Positions 31,464 to 41,354 of a stretch of DNA of 64,000 nucleotides are shown piece after piece. The notes beneath the pieces were generated by a model. The model saw nothing but the letters and a program-made list of their open reading frames with translations. It had not been told where the DNA came from and did no database searches. Source of the stretch: Arthrobacter sp. NicSoilB8 (lineage in GTDB: Bacteria > Actinomycetota > Actinomycetes > Actinomycetales > Micrococcaceae); assembly GCF_019977355.1 (NCBI RefSeq), contig NZ_AP024655.1:2108001-2172000 (forward strand), given 5' to 3'. The position numbers and the translations under genes are program-made. The stretch's first letter is position 1, and every line of letters begins with the position of its first letter.

Positions 31464-33083
31464 GTGACCCAGAACCACCAGTCAGCGGCAGGCATCTCCG
31501 CCCGCCGCGGACGCAGGCTCGCTCCCTTGGCCGCCGCAGCTGCGGTTATCGCTGTCGCTGCCACCGGCTGTACCACTGGCGGCGGAACCGCCCCGGGCGC
31601 CGCCGCGGTCGGCCAGATCTCCACCGACACCATCCGTACGGTGCTGAGCGCCGACCCCACCAGCTTTGCGCCGGTCGAGGTCCGCAACGCTGACGACTAC
31701 GCCGTCAACCGTCTCCTGTTCTCCACGCTGGTGCGCCGCGACGAGAACAACAGGATCGTCTCCGACCTGGCCAGCAAGTGGGACATCACCCCCACCCAGG
31801 GAACGTTTACCATTCGCGGTGGCGCCACCTGCTCCGACGGCACCCCCATTACCGCCGGCGTCGTGGCGGAATCCCTCAAGGTGTTCGCTGCCCCGGACAG
31901 CAAGTCCAGCTTCCGCCCCCTCGTCCTCGGTGATGGCCCCGCCGCAGTCACGGCCGACGACGCCGCCGGCACCGTCACCGTCAAGCTCGCCCAGCCGTGG
32001 ACCGACCTCCTGCAGGGCATGAGCCTGCACGCCACCGGCATCGTCTGCCCTGCCGGACTCAAAGACCCCAAGGCCCTGACCACGGGGGACGTTGCCGGCG
32101 CGTTCTCGGGGCCGTACACCCTGAGCAAGAAGCAGCATGGCGTGGCATACACGTTCGCGCTCCGGGACGACTACAAGACCTGGCCGGCATACGAAACCAA
32201 GATCGAGGGCACTCCCGCCAAGACCACCGAGGCCAGCGTCAACGCCAACGCCAGCGCCATCTCCAATGAGCTCCTGACGGGCACGAAAGATATCGCCAAC
32301 ATCCGCGGCAAAGACACCACCCGCTTTGACGGCAACAAGGACTTCAGCACCCAGGTCATCCCGCAGGGCAGTCTGTACATGATGTTCAATGAGCGGCCCG
32401 GCCATCCGTTCACCGATCCGGCCCTGCGCAGAGCCCTGGCCCAGGCGCTGAACGTGACGGCCTTCAACCAGGCAGCCTCGGGCGGTCTCGGCGAAATCTA
32501 TTCCTCCTTCGCCCACCCGGGCGTGCCGTGCTCCAACAAGGACACCGGCCTGCTCATCAAGACGGACCCTGCAGCTGCGCAGAAGGCCCTGGCCGGCGTC
32601 AAGATCCGCATGGTCGGTGCGCAGATCTTCGGCCCCAATGGTGCAGCCAACACCTATGTCGCCGAGGCCCTCCGGGCAGCCGGTGCTGACATTGAACTAC
32701 GCAACGTGGACCTCGCCACGTGGAGCACCGACCTGACCCAGAAGCTCGACACCTGGGACGTCACCGTTATGGGCGGTATCAACGCCGGGGGCACCATGTA
32801 CGGCGCACTGTCCACTGTCATCGGCACACCGGTGGAAAAGGGCGGCCTCAACTGGGGCGGCCTGGAGAACCAGCCCGTCCTGGACCTCGTGGCCAAAGCC
32901 ATGACCCAGACCGACGACGCCGAACGTTGCGGGACCTACCAGGAAGCCCAGAAGATCATGATCGGCGAAGCCCACGTGATCCCGCTGGCCAGCCTTCCCT
33001 CGCAGGTGACCATCCGGTCCGGTTTCGCCATGCACACCATGAATGGCCAGCCGGACGAGAGCACCATGCGGATCACGAAGTAG
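31464..33083 (+). CDS. Peptide-type ABC transporter substrate-binding lipoprotein (SBP_bac_5)
   Basis: A 539-residue secreted lipoprotein. After a basic N-terminus (AGISARRGRRLAPLAAAAAV) the lipobox is VAATGC, so the mature protein is anchored at Cys. The body matches DppA/OppA-type family 5 binding proteins: VEVRNADDYAVNRLLFSTLV, SDLASKWDITPTQGTFTIRG, SLYMMFNERPGHPFTDPALR then RALAQAL. I chose GTG 31464 with GAAGGA upstream; the longer frame from 31377 is not signal-peptide-like. The two permease/ATPase genes and a second ATPase gene follow directly. Ligand may be a peptide or an N-acyl amino acid, given the adjacent hydrolases. Confidence 0.87.
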   Translation: MTQNHQSAAGISARRGRRLAPLAAAAAVIAVAATGCTTGGGTAPGAAAVGQISTDTIRTVLSADPTSFAPVEVRNADDYAVNRLLFSTLVRRDENNRIVSDLASKWDITPTQGTFTIRGGATCSDGTPITAGVVAESLKVFAAPDSKSSFRPLVLGDGPAAVTADDAAGTVTVKLAQPWTDLLQGMSLHATGIVCPAGLKDPKALTTGDVAGAFSGPYTLSKKQHGVAYTFALRDDYKTWPAYETKIEGTPAKTTEASVNANASAISNELLTGTKDIANIRGKDTTRFDGNKDFSTQVIPQGSLYMMFNERPGHPFTDPALRRALAQALNVTAFNQAASGGLGEIYSSFAHPGVPCSNKDTGLLIKTDPAAAQKALAGVKIRMVGAQIFGPNGAANTYVAEALRAAGADIELRNVDLATWSTDLTQKLDTWDVTVMGGINAGGTMYGALSTVIGTPVEKGGLNWGGLENQPVLDLVAKAMTQTDDAERCGTYQEAQKIMIGEAHVIPLASLPSQVTIRSGFAMHTMNGQPDESTMRITK

Positions 33084-33098
33084 CACGGAAAACAGCTC

Positions 33099-34130
33099 AT
33101 GACTTCTTCAAGCATTGCTGAAGCTTCCCGCACTCCCGGAGTTAATGCCGGGAGTGCGGGACGCCGCCTCATCCGCCATCCGTGGGCCCGGTTCTCGCTG
33201 CGCCGGCTCAGCGGGCTACTGCTCTCGTTCGCGGTACTCACCGTCGTGACATTCCTGATCGTGCCGCTCATCCCGGGCGATCCGGCCGTGATCGCCGCCG
33301 GTGACGGCGCCAGCCCGGCGCAGATCGCGAATGTCCGGGCCGAACTCGGCCTGGACCTGCCGCTCCTCACCCAGTTCGTCAACTATGTCTCGGGCGTCCT
33401 CCGCCTGGACCTGGGAACCTCTTTCGTCAGTGGCGAGAGCGTCTCCACCCTGATCTTCACTCGATTCCCGTTCACCGCCGAGATCGCCCTGCTGGCCATT
33501 GCCCTGGTCCTGCTCGTCTCCGTGCCGCTGGGCATGGCGGTGGCCATCCTCACCCGCGGCGGGCGGAACCGGTGGCTGGACGCCGGGTTCAACTTCCTGA
33601 CCAGCCTCATCTACTCGATTCCGCAGTACGTGGTGGCAACACTGCTCGTGGTGGTGTTTGCCGTGACCCTGCGATGGCTACCCGCCGCGGGGGCGGCGAC
33701 CCTGAACTCGCTGGTGCTTCCCACCGCGGCCCTCATGTTGGGCCCGATCTGCGTCATCTCCCGGATTGTGCGGCGCGAAACCGCCGTGGTCCTGGACAAG
33801 GACTACATCCGGACCGCCCGCGGCTGGCGGCTGGGCGCCCTGCGCACGCATGCCCGCTACGTCCTGCCGAACCTGCTCACCACCACGCTGACGCTCTCGG
33901 GACTCATCCTCGCCGCGCAGCTCGGCGGCGCCGTGGTCATCGAAACCGTCTTTGCGTGGCCCGGACTGGGGCAGGGGATCGTTAACGCGATCCTGCAGCG
34001 AGACTATCCCGTGATCCGGGGAATCATCCTTGTCCTCGGGCTTCTGGCCACCCTCATCATCATTCTGGTGGACCTGATCCTGGCCATCATCGACCCCCGC
34101 AACCTCGGAGGAACTTCCCATGACGTCTAG
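33099..34130 (+). CDS. ABC transporter permease, DppB type
   Basis: A 343-residue inner-membrane protein with about six helices and the binding-protein-dependent transport signature near ILQRDYPVIRGIILVLGLLA; a long periplasmic-side loop follows helix 1 (VTFLIVPLIPGDPAVIAAGD, then LGLDLPLLTQFVNYVSGVLR), as in DppB/OppB. It is 15 bases downstream of the binding-protein gene and overlaps the next gene by 11 bases. It pairs with the permease half of the fusion protein downstream. Confidence 0.88.
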   Translation: MTSSSIAEASRTPGVNAGSAGRRLIRHPWARFSLRRLSGLLLSFAVLTVVTFLIVPLIPGDPAVIAAGDGASPAQIANVRAELGLDLPLLTQFVNYVSGVLRLDLGTSFVSGESVSTLIFTRFPFTAEIALLAIALVLLVSVPLGMAVAILTRGGRNRWLDAGFNFLTSLIYSIPQYVVATLLVVVFAVTLRWLPAAGAATLNSLVLPTAALMLGPICVISRIVRRETAVVLDKDYIRTARGWRLGALRTHARYVLPNLLTTTLTLSGLILAAQLGGAVVIETVFAWPGLGQGIVNAILQRDYPVIRGIILVLGLLATLIIILVDLILAIIDPRNLGGTSHDV

Positions 34131-35814
34131 GTTTAGGAGCCGGGAGTTCTGGACTCCCGCCATGGCAACGGGCGCCGCGCTGATGCTCGCACTGATTCTC
34201 ATCGCCGTCATTGCACCACTGACCTTGAAGCAGGCGGCCGAACAGCTGACCCCCGACGCCGCCCAGGGACCCAGCCCCGCACACTGGCTGGGCACCGATG
34301 ACTTCGGCCGGGACCTGCTGGCACGCGCCCTCGTGGCGACCCGGCTGACCCTGCTCATGACCGCCGGTGCCGCGGCTATTACGGCGGTCTCCGGCATCCT
34401 GATCGGCCTGGCCATCTGGCTCTCGGGCCGGCGTGTCCGCGAGGCCGCCCTGCGCGTCCTCGAGACCGCCGTAGCGTACCCCAGCCTGATCTTCGCGCTG
34501 GTGATCGCCGCCGTGCTGGAGCCCGGTGTCTCTTCCGCCGTCGTCGCGATCGGCATCGCCGGCATTCCCGGTTTCGTCCGGATCACGGCCAATCTGGCCT
34601 CCTCGGTGTCCAGCAGCGACTATGTGGTCACAGCGCGCCTCCTCGGCGTCAGCCCGGTCCGCATCGCGGTACGGCACATGCTGCCCAACATGGCCGAGCC
34701 CCTGCTGATCCTGTCCGCCACGGTGTTCGCGCTCTCCCTTGTTGAAATTTCCGCGTTGTCCTTCATCGGGCTCGGTGTGCAGTCGCCGGACTACGACTTC
34801 GGCCGGCTCCTGAACGACAGCCTCGGGGCCCTCTACACCCAGCCGGTCGAGGCCCTCGGCCCCTCTGTCATGATCGCCCTGACCGGGCTCTCGGTCATGC
34901 TGATCGGGGACGCGCTGGCTGCCGACGCCGATCCCCGCGCCAAGCGGAGCTTCTTCCGCCGGGTGGTCCACCAGAACCGCTCGGTGGCGGTCCCGGCGTC
35001 GGACCGCGCACTCGTGAGAGTCGAGAACCTGAAGATCGGTGTCCCCGGCGGGCCCGACCTCGTGAAGGGCATTTCGTTGAGTATCGATCCCGGTGAAGTG
35101 CTGGCCCTGGTAGGCGAATCAGGTTCCGGGAAGTCCCTCACGGCCATGGCCATCGCAGGGCTGCCCACCGAAGGCTTGACGGTGGAGGCAGACCTGCTGC
35201 GCGTGGACAACATGAACATGCTGGCTGAGCCCGACACGTCACGCTTGGCCAAAGACATCAGCATCGTCTATCAAGATCCGGGAACCACGTTCAATCCGGC
35301 CCTGCGGATGGGTTCCCAGCTCACCGAGGTGCTCCGTACCCACCTGGGCATGGGAGGCGCCCAGGCACGCCACGTCATCACCCAGGCGCTGGCCAGCGTG
35401 AACATCACTGAACCGGCCCGCCGGCTTCGGCAGCACCCGCATGAGCTCTCCGGCGGCATGCGCCAGCGGGCCATGATCGCTGCCTCGATTGTCACTTCGC
35501 CGAAGCTGATCGTCGCCGATGAGCCTACGACGGCGCTCGATGTCACCGTCCAGGCAGAAGTCCTGCGGCAATTTCGCCGCATCCGCCGGGAGCAGGGGAC
35601 CGCCATGCTGTTCATCTCCCATGACCTTGGTGTTGTGGAAGCACTCTGCGACACCATCCTGGTGATGAAGTCCGGCGAAATCGTCGAGCGGCTGACGTCC
35701 GCCCAACTGGCCGCCCGAGATGTCCACCACCCCTACACCAAGGCACTGCTGGCCGCCATCCCGGTTCTGGATCGCGGCCCGGTTCCGGAAAATCCTGGAG
35801 TTCTCACGTCATGA
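34120..35814 (+). CDS. Fused ABC permease (DppC) and ATPase (DppD)
   Basis: A 564-residue protein. Residues ~1-275 form a DppC-type permease (HWLGTDDFGRDLLARALVAT is the family's signature; several helices follow). After a linker (ADPRAKRSFFRRVVHQNRSV) residues ~300-564 form an ABC ATPase with Walker A LVGESGSGKSLTAM, signature LSGGMRQRAMIA, Walker B LIVADEPTTALDVT and the switch His in FISHDLGVVE. The usual C-terminal oligopeptide-transporter tail is short. The fusion is known in some actinobacterial peptide transporters. GGAGGA precedes the ATG. The stop overlaps the next start (ATGA). Confidence 0.9.
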   Translation: MTSRFRSREFWTPAMATGAALMLALILIAVIAPLTLKQAAEQLTPDAAQGPSPAHWLGTDDFGRDLLARALVATRLTLLMTAGAAAITAVSGILIGLAIWLSGRRVREAALRVLETAVAYPSLIFALVIAAVLEPGVSSAVVAIGIAGIPGFVRITANLASSVSSSDYVVTARLLGVSPVRIAVRHMLPNMAEPLLILSATVFALSLVEISALSFIGLGVQSPDYDFGRLLNDSLGALYTQPVEALGPSVMIALTGLSVMLIGDALAADADPRAKRSFFRRVVHQNRSVAVPASDRALVRVENLKIGVPGGPDLVKGISLSIDPGEVLALVGESGSGKSLTAMAIAGLPTEGLTVEADLLRVDNMNMLAEPDTSRLAKDISIVYQDPGTTFNPALRMGSQLTEVLRTHLGMGGAQARHVITQALASVNITEPARRLRQHPHELSGGMRQRAMIAASIVTSPKLIVADEPTTALDVTVQAEVLRQFRRIRREQGTAMLFISHDLGVVEALCDTILVMKSGEIVERLTSAQLAARDVHHPYTKALLAAIPVLDRGPVPENPGVLTS

Positions 35815-36650
35815 ACGCACACGCAGATGTTCTCAATGTTCCCGGAGGGCCCGGGGCCGGCTTTCAACCAGGCGGAACCGACGTTCCGATGGCCGCGTCC
35901 GTCCGCAACCTCGATGTCAGCTTCGGCGCCGCCCACGTGCTTAAGGACGTGACGCTCGCCGTCCCCGCCCGCTCCGTGGTGGGGCTGGTCGGTGAATCAG
36001 GCTCAGGGAAATCAACCCTCGGCAAGACCCTCGTGGGCATCAACAAACCGAGCAGCGGCGAAATCTTCATCGGCAGCGAGGACTTCACCCGTATGCAGGG
36101 CAAGCGCCGGCAGCAGATGCGCCGCGAAGTCCAGTACATCCCTCAGGACCCTTACTCCTCGCTCAGCCCGCGCCGAACCACAGGGCAGACTCTGGCCGAA
36201 GCGCTCGACCCGCACGGCGCGGACCCCAGAGAGCACCGGGACGCCATCGCGGCCGCACTGGAACGCGTCAAACTGGACCCGTCCGCCGCCACCCGGTATC
36301 CGCACGAGTTTTCCGGCGGGCAACGCCAGCGAATCGCGATCGCCCGGGCCCTCATGCTCAAGCCCAAACTCGTCATCGCGGACGAGATCACCTCTGCCCT
36401 GGACGTTTCAGTCCAGGCCGACGTCATCCGGCTGCTCCAGGACATGCGCGGCACCGTGGATAGCGCCATGCTGTTAATCTCGCACAACCTCGCCGTCGTC
36501 CAGCAGGTCTGCGACGAAGTGGTGGTCATGTTCCAAGGCCGCATCGTGGAACAGGGCCCCATCGACACCGTCTACCGGGACCCGCAACACGACTACACCA
36601 GGAAGCTCCTCGCCTCCGTCCCCGGCTCACCCGGCTTCGCCCTCGACTGA
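35811..36650 (+). CDS. ABC transporter ATPase, DppF type
   Basis: A 279-residue ATPase. Walker A LVGESGSGKSTLGKTLVG, Q-loop YIPQDPYSSLSPRRT, signature FSGGQRQRIAIARAL, Walker B LVIADEITSALDV and switch LISHNLAVVQ are all present. It would form the heterodimeric motor with the ATPase half of the upstream fusion. A C-terminal PQHDYTRKLLASVPG is the normal end of these subunits. Walker B has ADEITSALD rather than ADEPTSALD, a tolerated variant. Confidence 0.9.
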   Translation: MNAHADVLNVPGGPGAGFQPGGTDVPMAASVRNLDVSFGAAHVLKDVTLAVPARSVVGLVGESGSGKSTLGKTLVGINKPSSGEIFIGSEDFTRMQGKRRQQMRREVQYIPQDPYSSLSPRRTTGQTLAEALDPHGADPREHRDAIAAALERVKLDPSAATRYPHEFSGGQRQRIAIARALMLKPKLVIADEITSALDVSVQADVIRLLQDMRGTVDSAMLLISHNLAVVQQVCDEVVVMFQGRIVEQGPIDTVYRDPQHDYTRKLLASVPGSPGFALD

Positions 36651-36792
36651 GGGCGCCAGCGACTGATCCATGCCGCGACGGCATGCTATTCCTGCAATAT
36701 TGGTCATGGACGGCAGGTAGTACAGCTCACATACTCGAAAGAAGCCAAACCACGTTTTTGTGGATCACCTGTTCATTCGAAGGGAACACTCC

Positions 36793-38022
36793 GTGTCCGT
36801 CGCCAAAATTCTTGAAGATGCCCGCGCGCTCCACGGCGACATCGTTCAGTTGCGCCACGACCTGCACCGCCACCCAGAGCTGGGTCTGGAACTGCCCCGC
36901 ACCCAGGAGAAGGTACTCGAAGCGCTGGCCGACCTGCCGCTGGAGATCACCCTGGGCAAGGGCCTCACCTCCGTGGGTGCCGTTCTGCGCGGTACCGCCG
37001 GAGACACGTCCGACGGCGCCGCCCGGCCGGCCGTTCTGCTACGCGCAGACATGGACGCCTTGCCGCTCCAGGAGGAATCCGGCATCCATTTCACGTCGGA
37101 GGTGGCCAACCGCATGCACGCCTGCGGCCACGACCTGCACACGGCGATGCTCGTCGGTGCGGCACGTCTGCTCGCCGAGCGCCGCCACCAACTGGCCGGC
37201 GACGTCGTCTTCATGTTCCAGCCCGCCGAAGAACTGCTGGCGGGCGCTCCGATGATGATTGAGGAAGGCATTCTGGAGCTGTCCGGCCGGCGGGCCGACG
37301 CCGCTTACGGGCTACACGTCTTCAGCGCGGGCGGCAATACGGGCCGCTTCGAAACCAAGCCGGGGGTCATGATGTCCGCCGCGGACGCGCTCTTCGTCAA
37401 GGTCATAGGCCGCGGCGGTCACGGGTCGGCGCCGCACCAGGCGCAGGACCCCGTCCCGGTTATGGCGGAAATGATCCTCGGCCTCCAGCACATGGTCACG
37501 CGCCAGTTCAACGCCCACGACCCCGTGGTGGTCTCGGTCGGAATGGTCAAGGCCGGCGAGGCCATCAACGTCATTCCGGACACCGCCGAATTCGGCGCGA
37601 GCCTGCGGATGTATTCCGACGAGGCCAGAACCAAAATGCAGTCGGCCATTCCGCGCCTGCTGGAAGGCATCGCATCTGCCCACGGGCTGGAAGTCGACAT
37701 CAATTATCACGTGGGGGGACGCGTCACGGTGACGGACGAGGCCCAGACCGCATTTGCCGCCGACCAGATCACCGAACTTTTCGGCGCCGAACGCCACCAC
37801 CGGCTCGCCGCACCGCTGGGCGGGTCCGAAGACTTTGCGGACGTCCTCGCCCGCGTGCCGGGCAGCTTCATCTGCCTGGACGCCACCCCGCTTGCCGGCG
37901 GCCCGGACGCGGCGTTCAACCACTCCCCGCGCGCGGCGTTCGATGACAGCGTCCTGGTTGACGGTACCGCCCTGTACACCCAGTTGGCCGTGGGCCAACT
38001 GGCCCAGCTCGCCGGCGTCTGA
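36793..38022 (+). CDS. M20 family amidohydrolase (N-acyl-amino-acid or hippurate hydrolase type)
   Basis: A 409-residue metallopeptidase-fold hydrolase. Di-metal ligands are visible in LLRADMDALPLQEESG, RMHACGHDLHTAMLVGAARL and FQPAEELLAGAPMM (the catalytic Glu pair), and the lid domain has GRGGHGSAPHQAQDPVPVMA. It is of the AmhX/hippurate hydrolase/IAA-amino-acid hydrolase group, which cleaves N-acyl amino acids. GTG 36793 is chosen because GAAGGGAA lies before it. It follows the peptide-type importer on the same strand, so it may act on the imported compound. Confidence 0.87.
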   Translation: MSVAKILEDARALHGDIVQLRHDLHRHPELGLELPRTQEKVLEALADLPLEITLGKGLTSVGAVLRGTAGDTSDGAARPAVLLRADMDALPLQEESGIHFTSEVANRMHACGHDLHTAMLVGAARLLAERRHQLAGDVVFMFQPAEELLAGAPMMIEEGILELSGRRADAAYGLHVFSAGGNTGRFETKPGVMMSAADALFVKVIGRGGHGSAPHQAQDPVPVMAEMILGLQHMVTRQFNAHDPVVVSVGMVKAGEAINVIPDTAEFGASLRMYSDEARTKMQSAIPRLLEGIASAHGLEVDINYHVGGRVTVTDEAQTAFAADQITELFGAERHHRLAAPLGGSEDFADVLARVPGSFICLDATPLAGGPDAAFNHSPRAAFDDSVLVDGTALYTQLAVGQLAQLAGV

Positions 38023-38067
38023 CCTTCCCCGCTACCCCAATCCTTCCCCCAATACCAAGGACTTTTG

Positions 38068-39399
38068 ATGATGGATCCAACAACTAACGGCATGGCGCCC
38101 CTCGCCGTGCAGGAAAAGATCCCGGCCGCCCGGGCCTCGCTCAAGGCGACCAAATCCCAGCGGCAGACTCTCGTCGCCACCGGCATGGGCAACGCTCTCG
38201 AATGGTATGACTGGGGCATCTACTCAGCCTTCGCCATCTACTTCGCCACAGAGGTCTTCAACCCCAAAGACCCCCTGGCCGCCCTTTTGGGGGCGATGGC
38301 GGTCTTCGCCGTGGGCTTCGTTGCCCGCCCAGTTGGCGGCCTACTCTTTGGCTGGATGGCGGACCATCTTGGCCGCCGCGCGTCGATGATCTCCACCGTG
38401 GGCCTCGCATCGTTCGGATCCCTGATGATCGCGCTGGTTCCCACCTACAACTCCGCAGGTGCCTGGGCCGCCGTAGTGCTTCTCACTGCCCGGCTCCTAC
38501 AGGGGCTGGCCCACGGCGGTGAAATGCCCTCAGCCCAGACCTACATTGCAGAGTCCGCCCCGGCGTCCCGCCGCGGTCTCTGGTCCTCGTTGATCTACGT
38601 CTCCGGCACCTCCGGCATTGTGATCGGGCTGCTGTTCGGGGTGCTGCTGAACACAGTCCTCAGTAAGCCCGACATGCAGTCGTGGGGCTGGCGCATCCCT
38701 TTCGTTGTCGGCGCGCTCCTGGGCCTGTACACCCTGATCGCCCGTTCACGGATGAAGGAAACCGAGGCGTTCACCGCCGCGAAGGCGACCGTTCGCCAGC
38801 CGATGTGGCCGGAGATCCGCAGGAACTGGCGCTCCGCCCTCCGAGTGATCGGCCTGGGCGTCGGGGGTACCGTCTGCTACTACGTCTGGTCTGTCAGCGC
38901 GGTGCAGCAGGCTGTCCTCATCCACAAGATGGACCAGGGAACCGCACTTCTGGCCAGCGTTCTAAGCAACGTCGTACTGATCATTTCTCTGCCGTTCTGG
39001 GGCAAGTTCTCTGACCGTTTCGGCCGCCGACCCAGCCTTTTGATAGGAACCGGCGCGCCCATCATCCTCTTCCCGCTGCTGGTAAACACTGTGGGCCAGA
39101 GCTTCTGGTCCCTCTTTCTGCCGGCCACCATCATCCTGGTTTTCATGGGTGCAACGCTGTCCATTTCACCTGCGGTATTCGCAGAGCTCTTCCCCACGCG
39201 GATCCGCACAGTGGGCGTCGCTGTGCCCTACGCAGTCGCCGTGGCCGTTTTCGGCGGGACGGCACCGTATCTCCAGAACTGGGCGAATGCGTCGTTCGGT
39301 CCGGGAGGGTTCACCATCTATGTGGTGGTTCTGCTGGCAATCTCCACGCTGGTCGCGTGGAGTCTTCCGGAAACCCGGGCGAAGGACCTCACCGGATAG
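38068..39399 (+). CDS. MFS transporter, MHS type
   Basis: A 443-residue 12-helix symporter. ATGMGNALEWYDWGIYSAFA is the MHS N-terminal signature; FGWMADHLGRRASMISTVGL is the loop 2-3 motif. Close in type to 2-oxoglutarate/proline-betaine permeases. I chose ATG 38068 with AAGGA six bases upstream; TTG 38065 is possible. It lies 45 bases after the M20 gene, so it may take up or export the acid or amino acid released by that hydrolase. Confidence 0.87.
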   Translation: MMDPTTNGMAPLAVQEKIPAARASLKATKSQRQTLVATGMGNALEWYDWGIYSAFAIYFATEVFNPKDPLAALLGAMAVFAVGFVARPVGGLLFGWMADHLGRRASMISTVGLASFGSLMIALVPTYNSAGAWAAVVLLTARLLQGLAHGGEMPSAQTYIAESAPASRRGLWSSLIYVSGTSGIVIGLLFGVLLNTVLSKPDMQSWGWRIPFVVGALLGLYTLIARSRMKETEAFTAAKATVRQPMWPEIRRNWRSALRVIGLGVGGTVCYYVWSVSAVQQAVLIHKMDQGTALLASVLSNVVLIISLPFWGKFSDRFGRRPSLLIGTGAPIILFPLLVNTVGQSFWSLFLPATIILVFMGATLSISPAVFAELFPTRIRTVGVAVPYAVAVAVFGGTAPYLQNWANASFGPGGFTIYVVVLLAISTLVAWSLPETRAKDLTG

Positions 39400-39921
39400 A
39401 CCTGCGGCAAGGGCGTTTTTCAGCAAGGGGCTGATCAGTGCACGACGTCTCGTAATGTCTGTCGAACTGCAACCAGAGGGTGGACATCGTGTAGACTCCC
39501 GGCTCTGGACCCGGCCGTCGGTGATGTTGTCGGCGCCGCCGATTCGTCCTGCGATAGAGGAACGCGTCTGGCAGCGACTCCTAGGCCGCCAGGTCACGCC
39601 ACAACGTCAGTGTCCCGATCAGCCGCGCCGTCGACTGCATCAGCATGCAACGTATACCGGCGTCGCCCCGGAATTGCCGGAGAGGCACGGAAGCCATGTC
39701 ATTGGTCCCACCCCAATAGTTGTTCCATGCCCAAAAAGATCAGAACAGATGTTGAGGAGAACTTGTGCAATCAGACATCTCCAGTCGCCGCCCCCCAGAT
39801 TTATCTGGCGGAGCTCCCGCCAGGGACTGCCCGGGTTGACGTAATTTCCGCTATCGACCGTGCTGGAGGGTCGGGGCCGGACGGAGCCTGTGCTCACACT
39901 GAAGCAGCCAACCCGCATTTC
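39400..39921. other. Gene-free stretch downstream of the transporter
   Basis: No convincing gene. A 24-codon frame from GTG 39764 (MQSDISSRRPPDLSGGAPAR) has GGAGAA upstream and could be the stub of a lost gene. The rest shows nothing. Confidence 0.3.
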
Positions 39922-40121
39922 TCAGAAGACCACAGCGGCGCCGGTGCCTTCCCCGGTCCGCGGGAGTAATAGCCTTAGGCGCGTGTCGGCGACCCGGTGC
40001 AGTGATTTTTCGCTGGCGTTGATCAGGTTGTCTATCACCGCCACATCGTGCCCGGCCTCCTGCAGGACCGAACGGTGCGCGAACCAATGGAACCGGTGCC
40101 TCCGCTGACGAGAATTCTCAT
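39922..40121 (-). pseudogene. galE: galE (UDP-glucose 4-epimerase) N-terminal relic
   Basis: From ATG 40121 the minus strand reads MRILVSGGTGSIGSRTV, the start of an SDR epimerase with its GGTGxIG nucleotide loop. After a frameshift it continues EAGHDVAVIDNLINASEKSL then HRVADT, exactly the second strand and NAD-ribose Asp region of GalE, and then runs into unrelated sequence. Only about 60 codons remain. It lies just downstream of galK in the same orientation, so the operon once ended with galE and has lost it by deletion. Confidence 0.8.
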
Positions 40122-40181
40122 CCGGCTCCAAGGATGGCGGACTGGACTGTGGCGTGTTCATGCGGCCGGCGTTGCCACAGA

Positions 40182-41354
40182 TCAGGAGGTCCGGGCTGCG
40201 CCCGCCGACGGGGTGACGGAGAAGATCTCCGGCCGGGTGAATCCCGCCGCCGCGAAGGCAAGGATGACGGCGTCGCGGACCTGCTGCTCGTCCTGTACCG
40301 GGGTGAGGGCGATCGCCGAGCCGCCGAAGCCCCCGCCGGTCATGCGGGCGCCGATGGCGCCATTGGTCCGTGCCTTGTCCACGGCGAGGTTGAGTTCGGG
40401 GCAGGATATTTCGAAATCGTCCCGCATCGAGGCGTGGCTGGCATCGAGGAGGTCCCCGATGTGCGCGGCGCCGTGGGCGCGGAGGGTGTCCACCGTCTGG
40501 AGTACGCGGTCGTTTTCAGTGACGATGTGGTGGACCCGCCGGAACGTCGTCGGATCAAGCAGCCCGCGGGCGTTCTGTAGGTCGGTGACGGCGACATCGC
40601 GCAGGGCGGACACGCCAAGGATCTGGGCACCGAGTTCGCACGACGCTCGGCGGGAGGAGTAACCGCCGTCTGCGTGGGAGTGCGAGACTTTCGTGTCGAT
40701 GACGAGCAGGACCAGCCCGGCCTCCTGCGCCTCGAACGGGACCAACTGCACGGCTTGGTCCCTGCAGTCGAGGAAGACGGCGTGGCCGCTGGCGCCGCGC
40801 AACGACGCCGACTGGTCCATGATGCCGGTCGGCGCGCCGACGAACGCGTTTTCCGCGCGCTGGGTCAGCATAACCATTTCCTCGGCTGACAGCCCGGCAC
40901 CGGTGAGCTCGTTGAGGGCCGTGATGAGGGCGCATTCAATGGCGTGCGAGGAGGACAGCCCCGCCCCGAGCGGGACGTCGGAGTCCAGCAGCAGGTCGAA
41001 GCCGGGGACTTTGATGCCGTGCTGCTGCAGCGCCCAAACCACTCCGAGGGGATACTTGGCCCAGCCGGTGACGGCGCCCGGCGCCAGGGCGGCGGCGTCG
41101 GCCTCGACGAGCCCTTGGTCGCCAATCGTGGACAGCAGCCGGACGGTGGAGTCGTCGCGGAGTCGGACGGCGGTTCTGGCCCGCTTTTCGATCGCGAAGG
41201 GCAGGACGAATCCCTGGTTGTAGTCGGTGTGCTCGCCGATCAGGTTTACCCGGCCGGGGGCGGCCCAGACGCCGTCCGGGGCCGCACCGAAGGTGACCTC
41301 GAAACGGCTGATCAGGCTGTCCGGAGGGGTGTCGGCGCGGTTGGTCGTGTTCAT
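40182..41354 (-). CDS. galK: Galactokinase
   Basis: A 390-residue GHMP kinase that phosphorylates galactose to galactose-1-phosphate with ATP. The galactokinase signature WAAPGRVNLIGEHTDYNQGF lies near residues 30-50, the ATP-binding PLGAGLSSSHAIECALI near 130 and the third motif GARMTGGGFGGSAIAL near 345. Length matches family (about 385). Its start overlaps the galT stop (ATGA at 41351-41354). It is one of the last genes of the alpha-galactoside operon. Confidence 0.92.
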   Translation of the reverse strand: MNTTNRADTPPDSLISRFEVTFGAAPDGVWAAPGRVNLIGEHTDYNQGFVLPFAIEKRARTAVRLRDDSTVRLLSTIGDQGLVEADAAALAPGAVTGWAKYPLGVVWALQQHGIKVPGFDLLLDSDVPLGAGLSSSHAIECALITALNELTGAGLSAEEMVMLTQRAENAFVGAPTGIMDQSASLRGASGHAVFLDCRDQAVQLVPFEAQEAGLVLLVIDTKVSHSHADGGYSSRRASCELGAQILGVSALRDVAVTDLQNARGLLDPTTFRRVHHIVTENDRVLQTVDTLRAHGAAHIGDLLDASHASMRDDFEISCPELNLAVDKARTNGAIGARMTGGGFGGSAIALTPVQDEQQVRDAVILAFAAAGFTRPEIFSVTPSAGAARTS

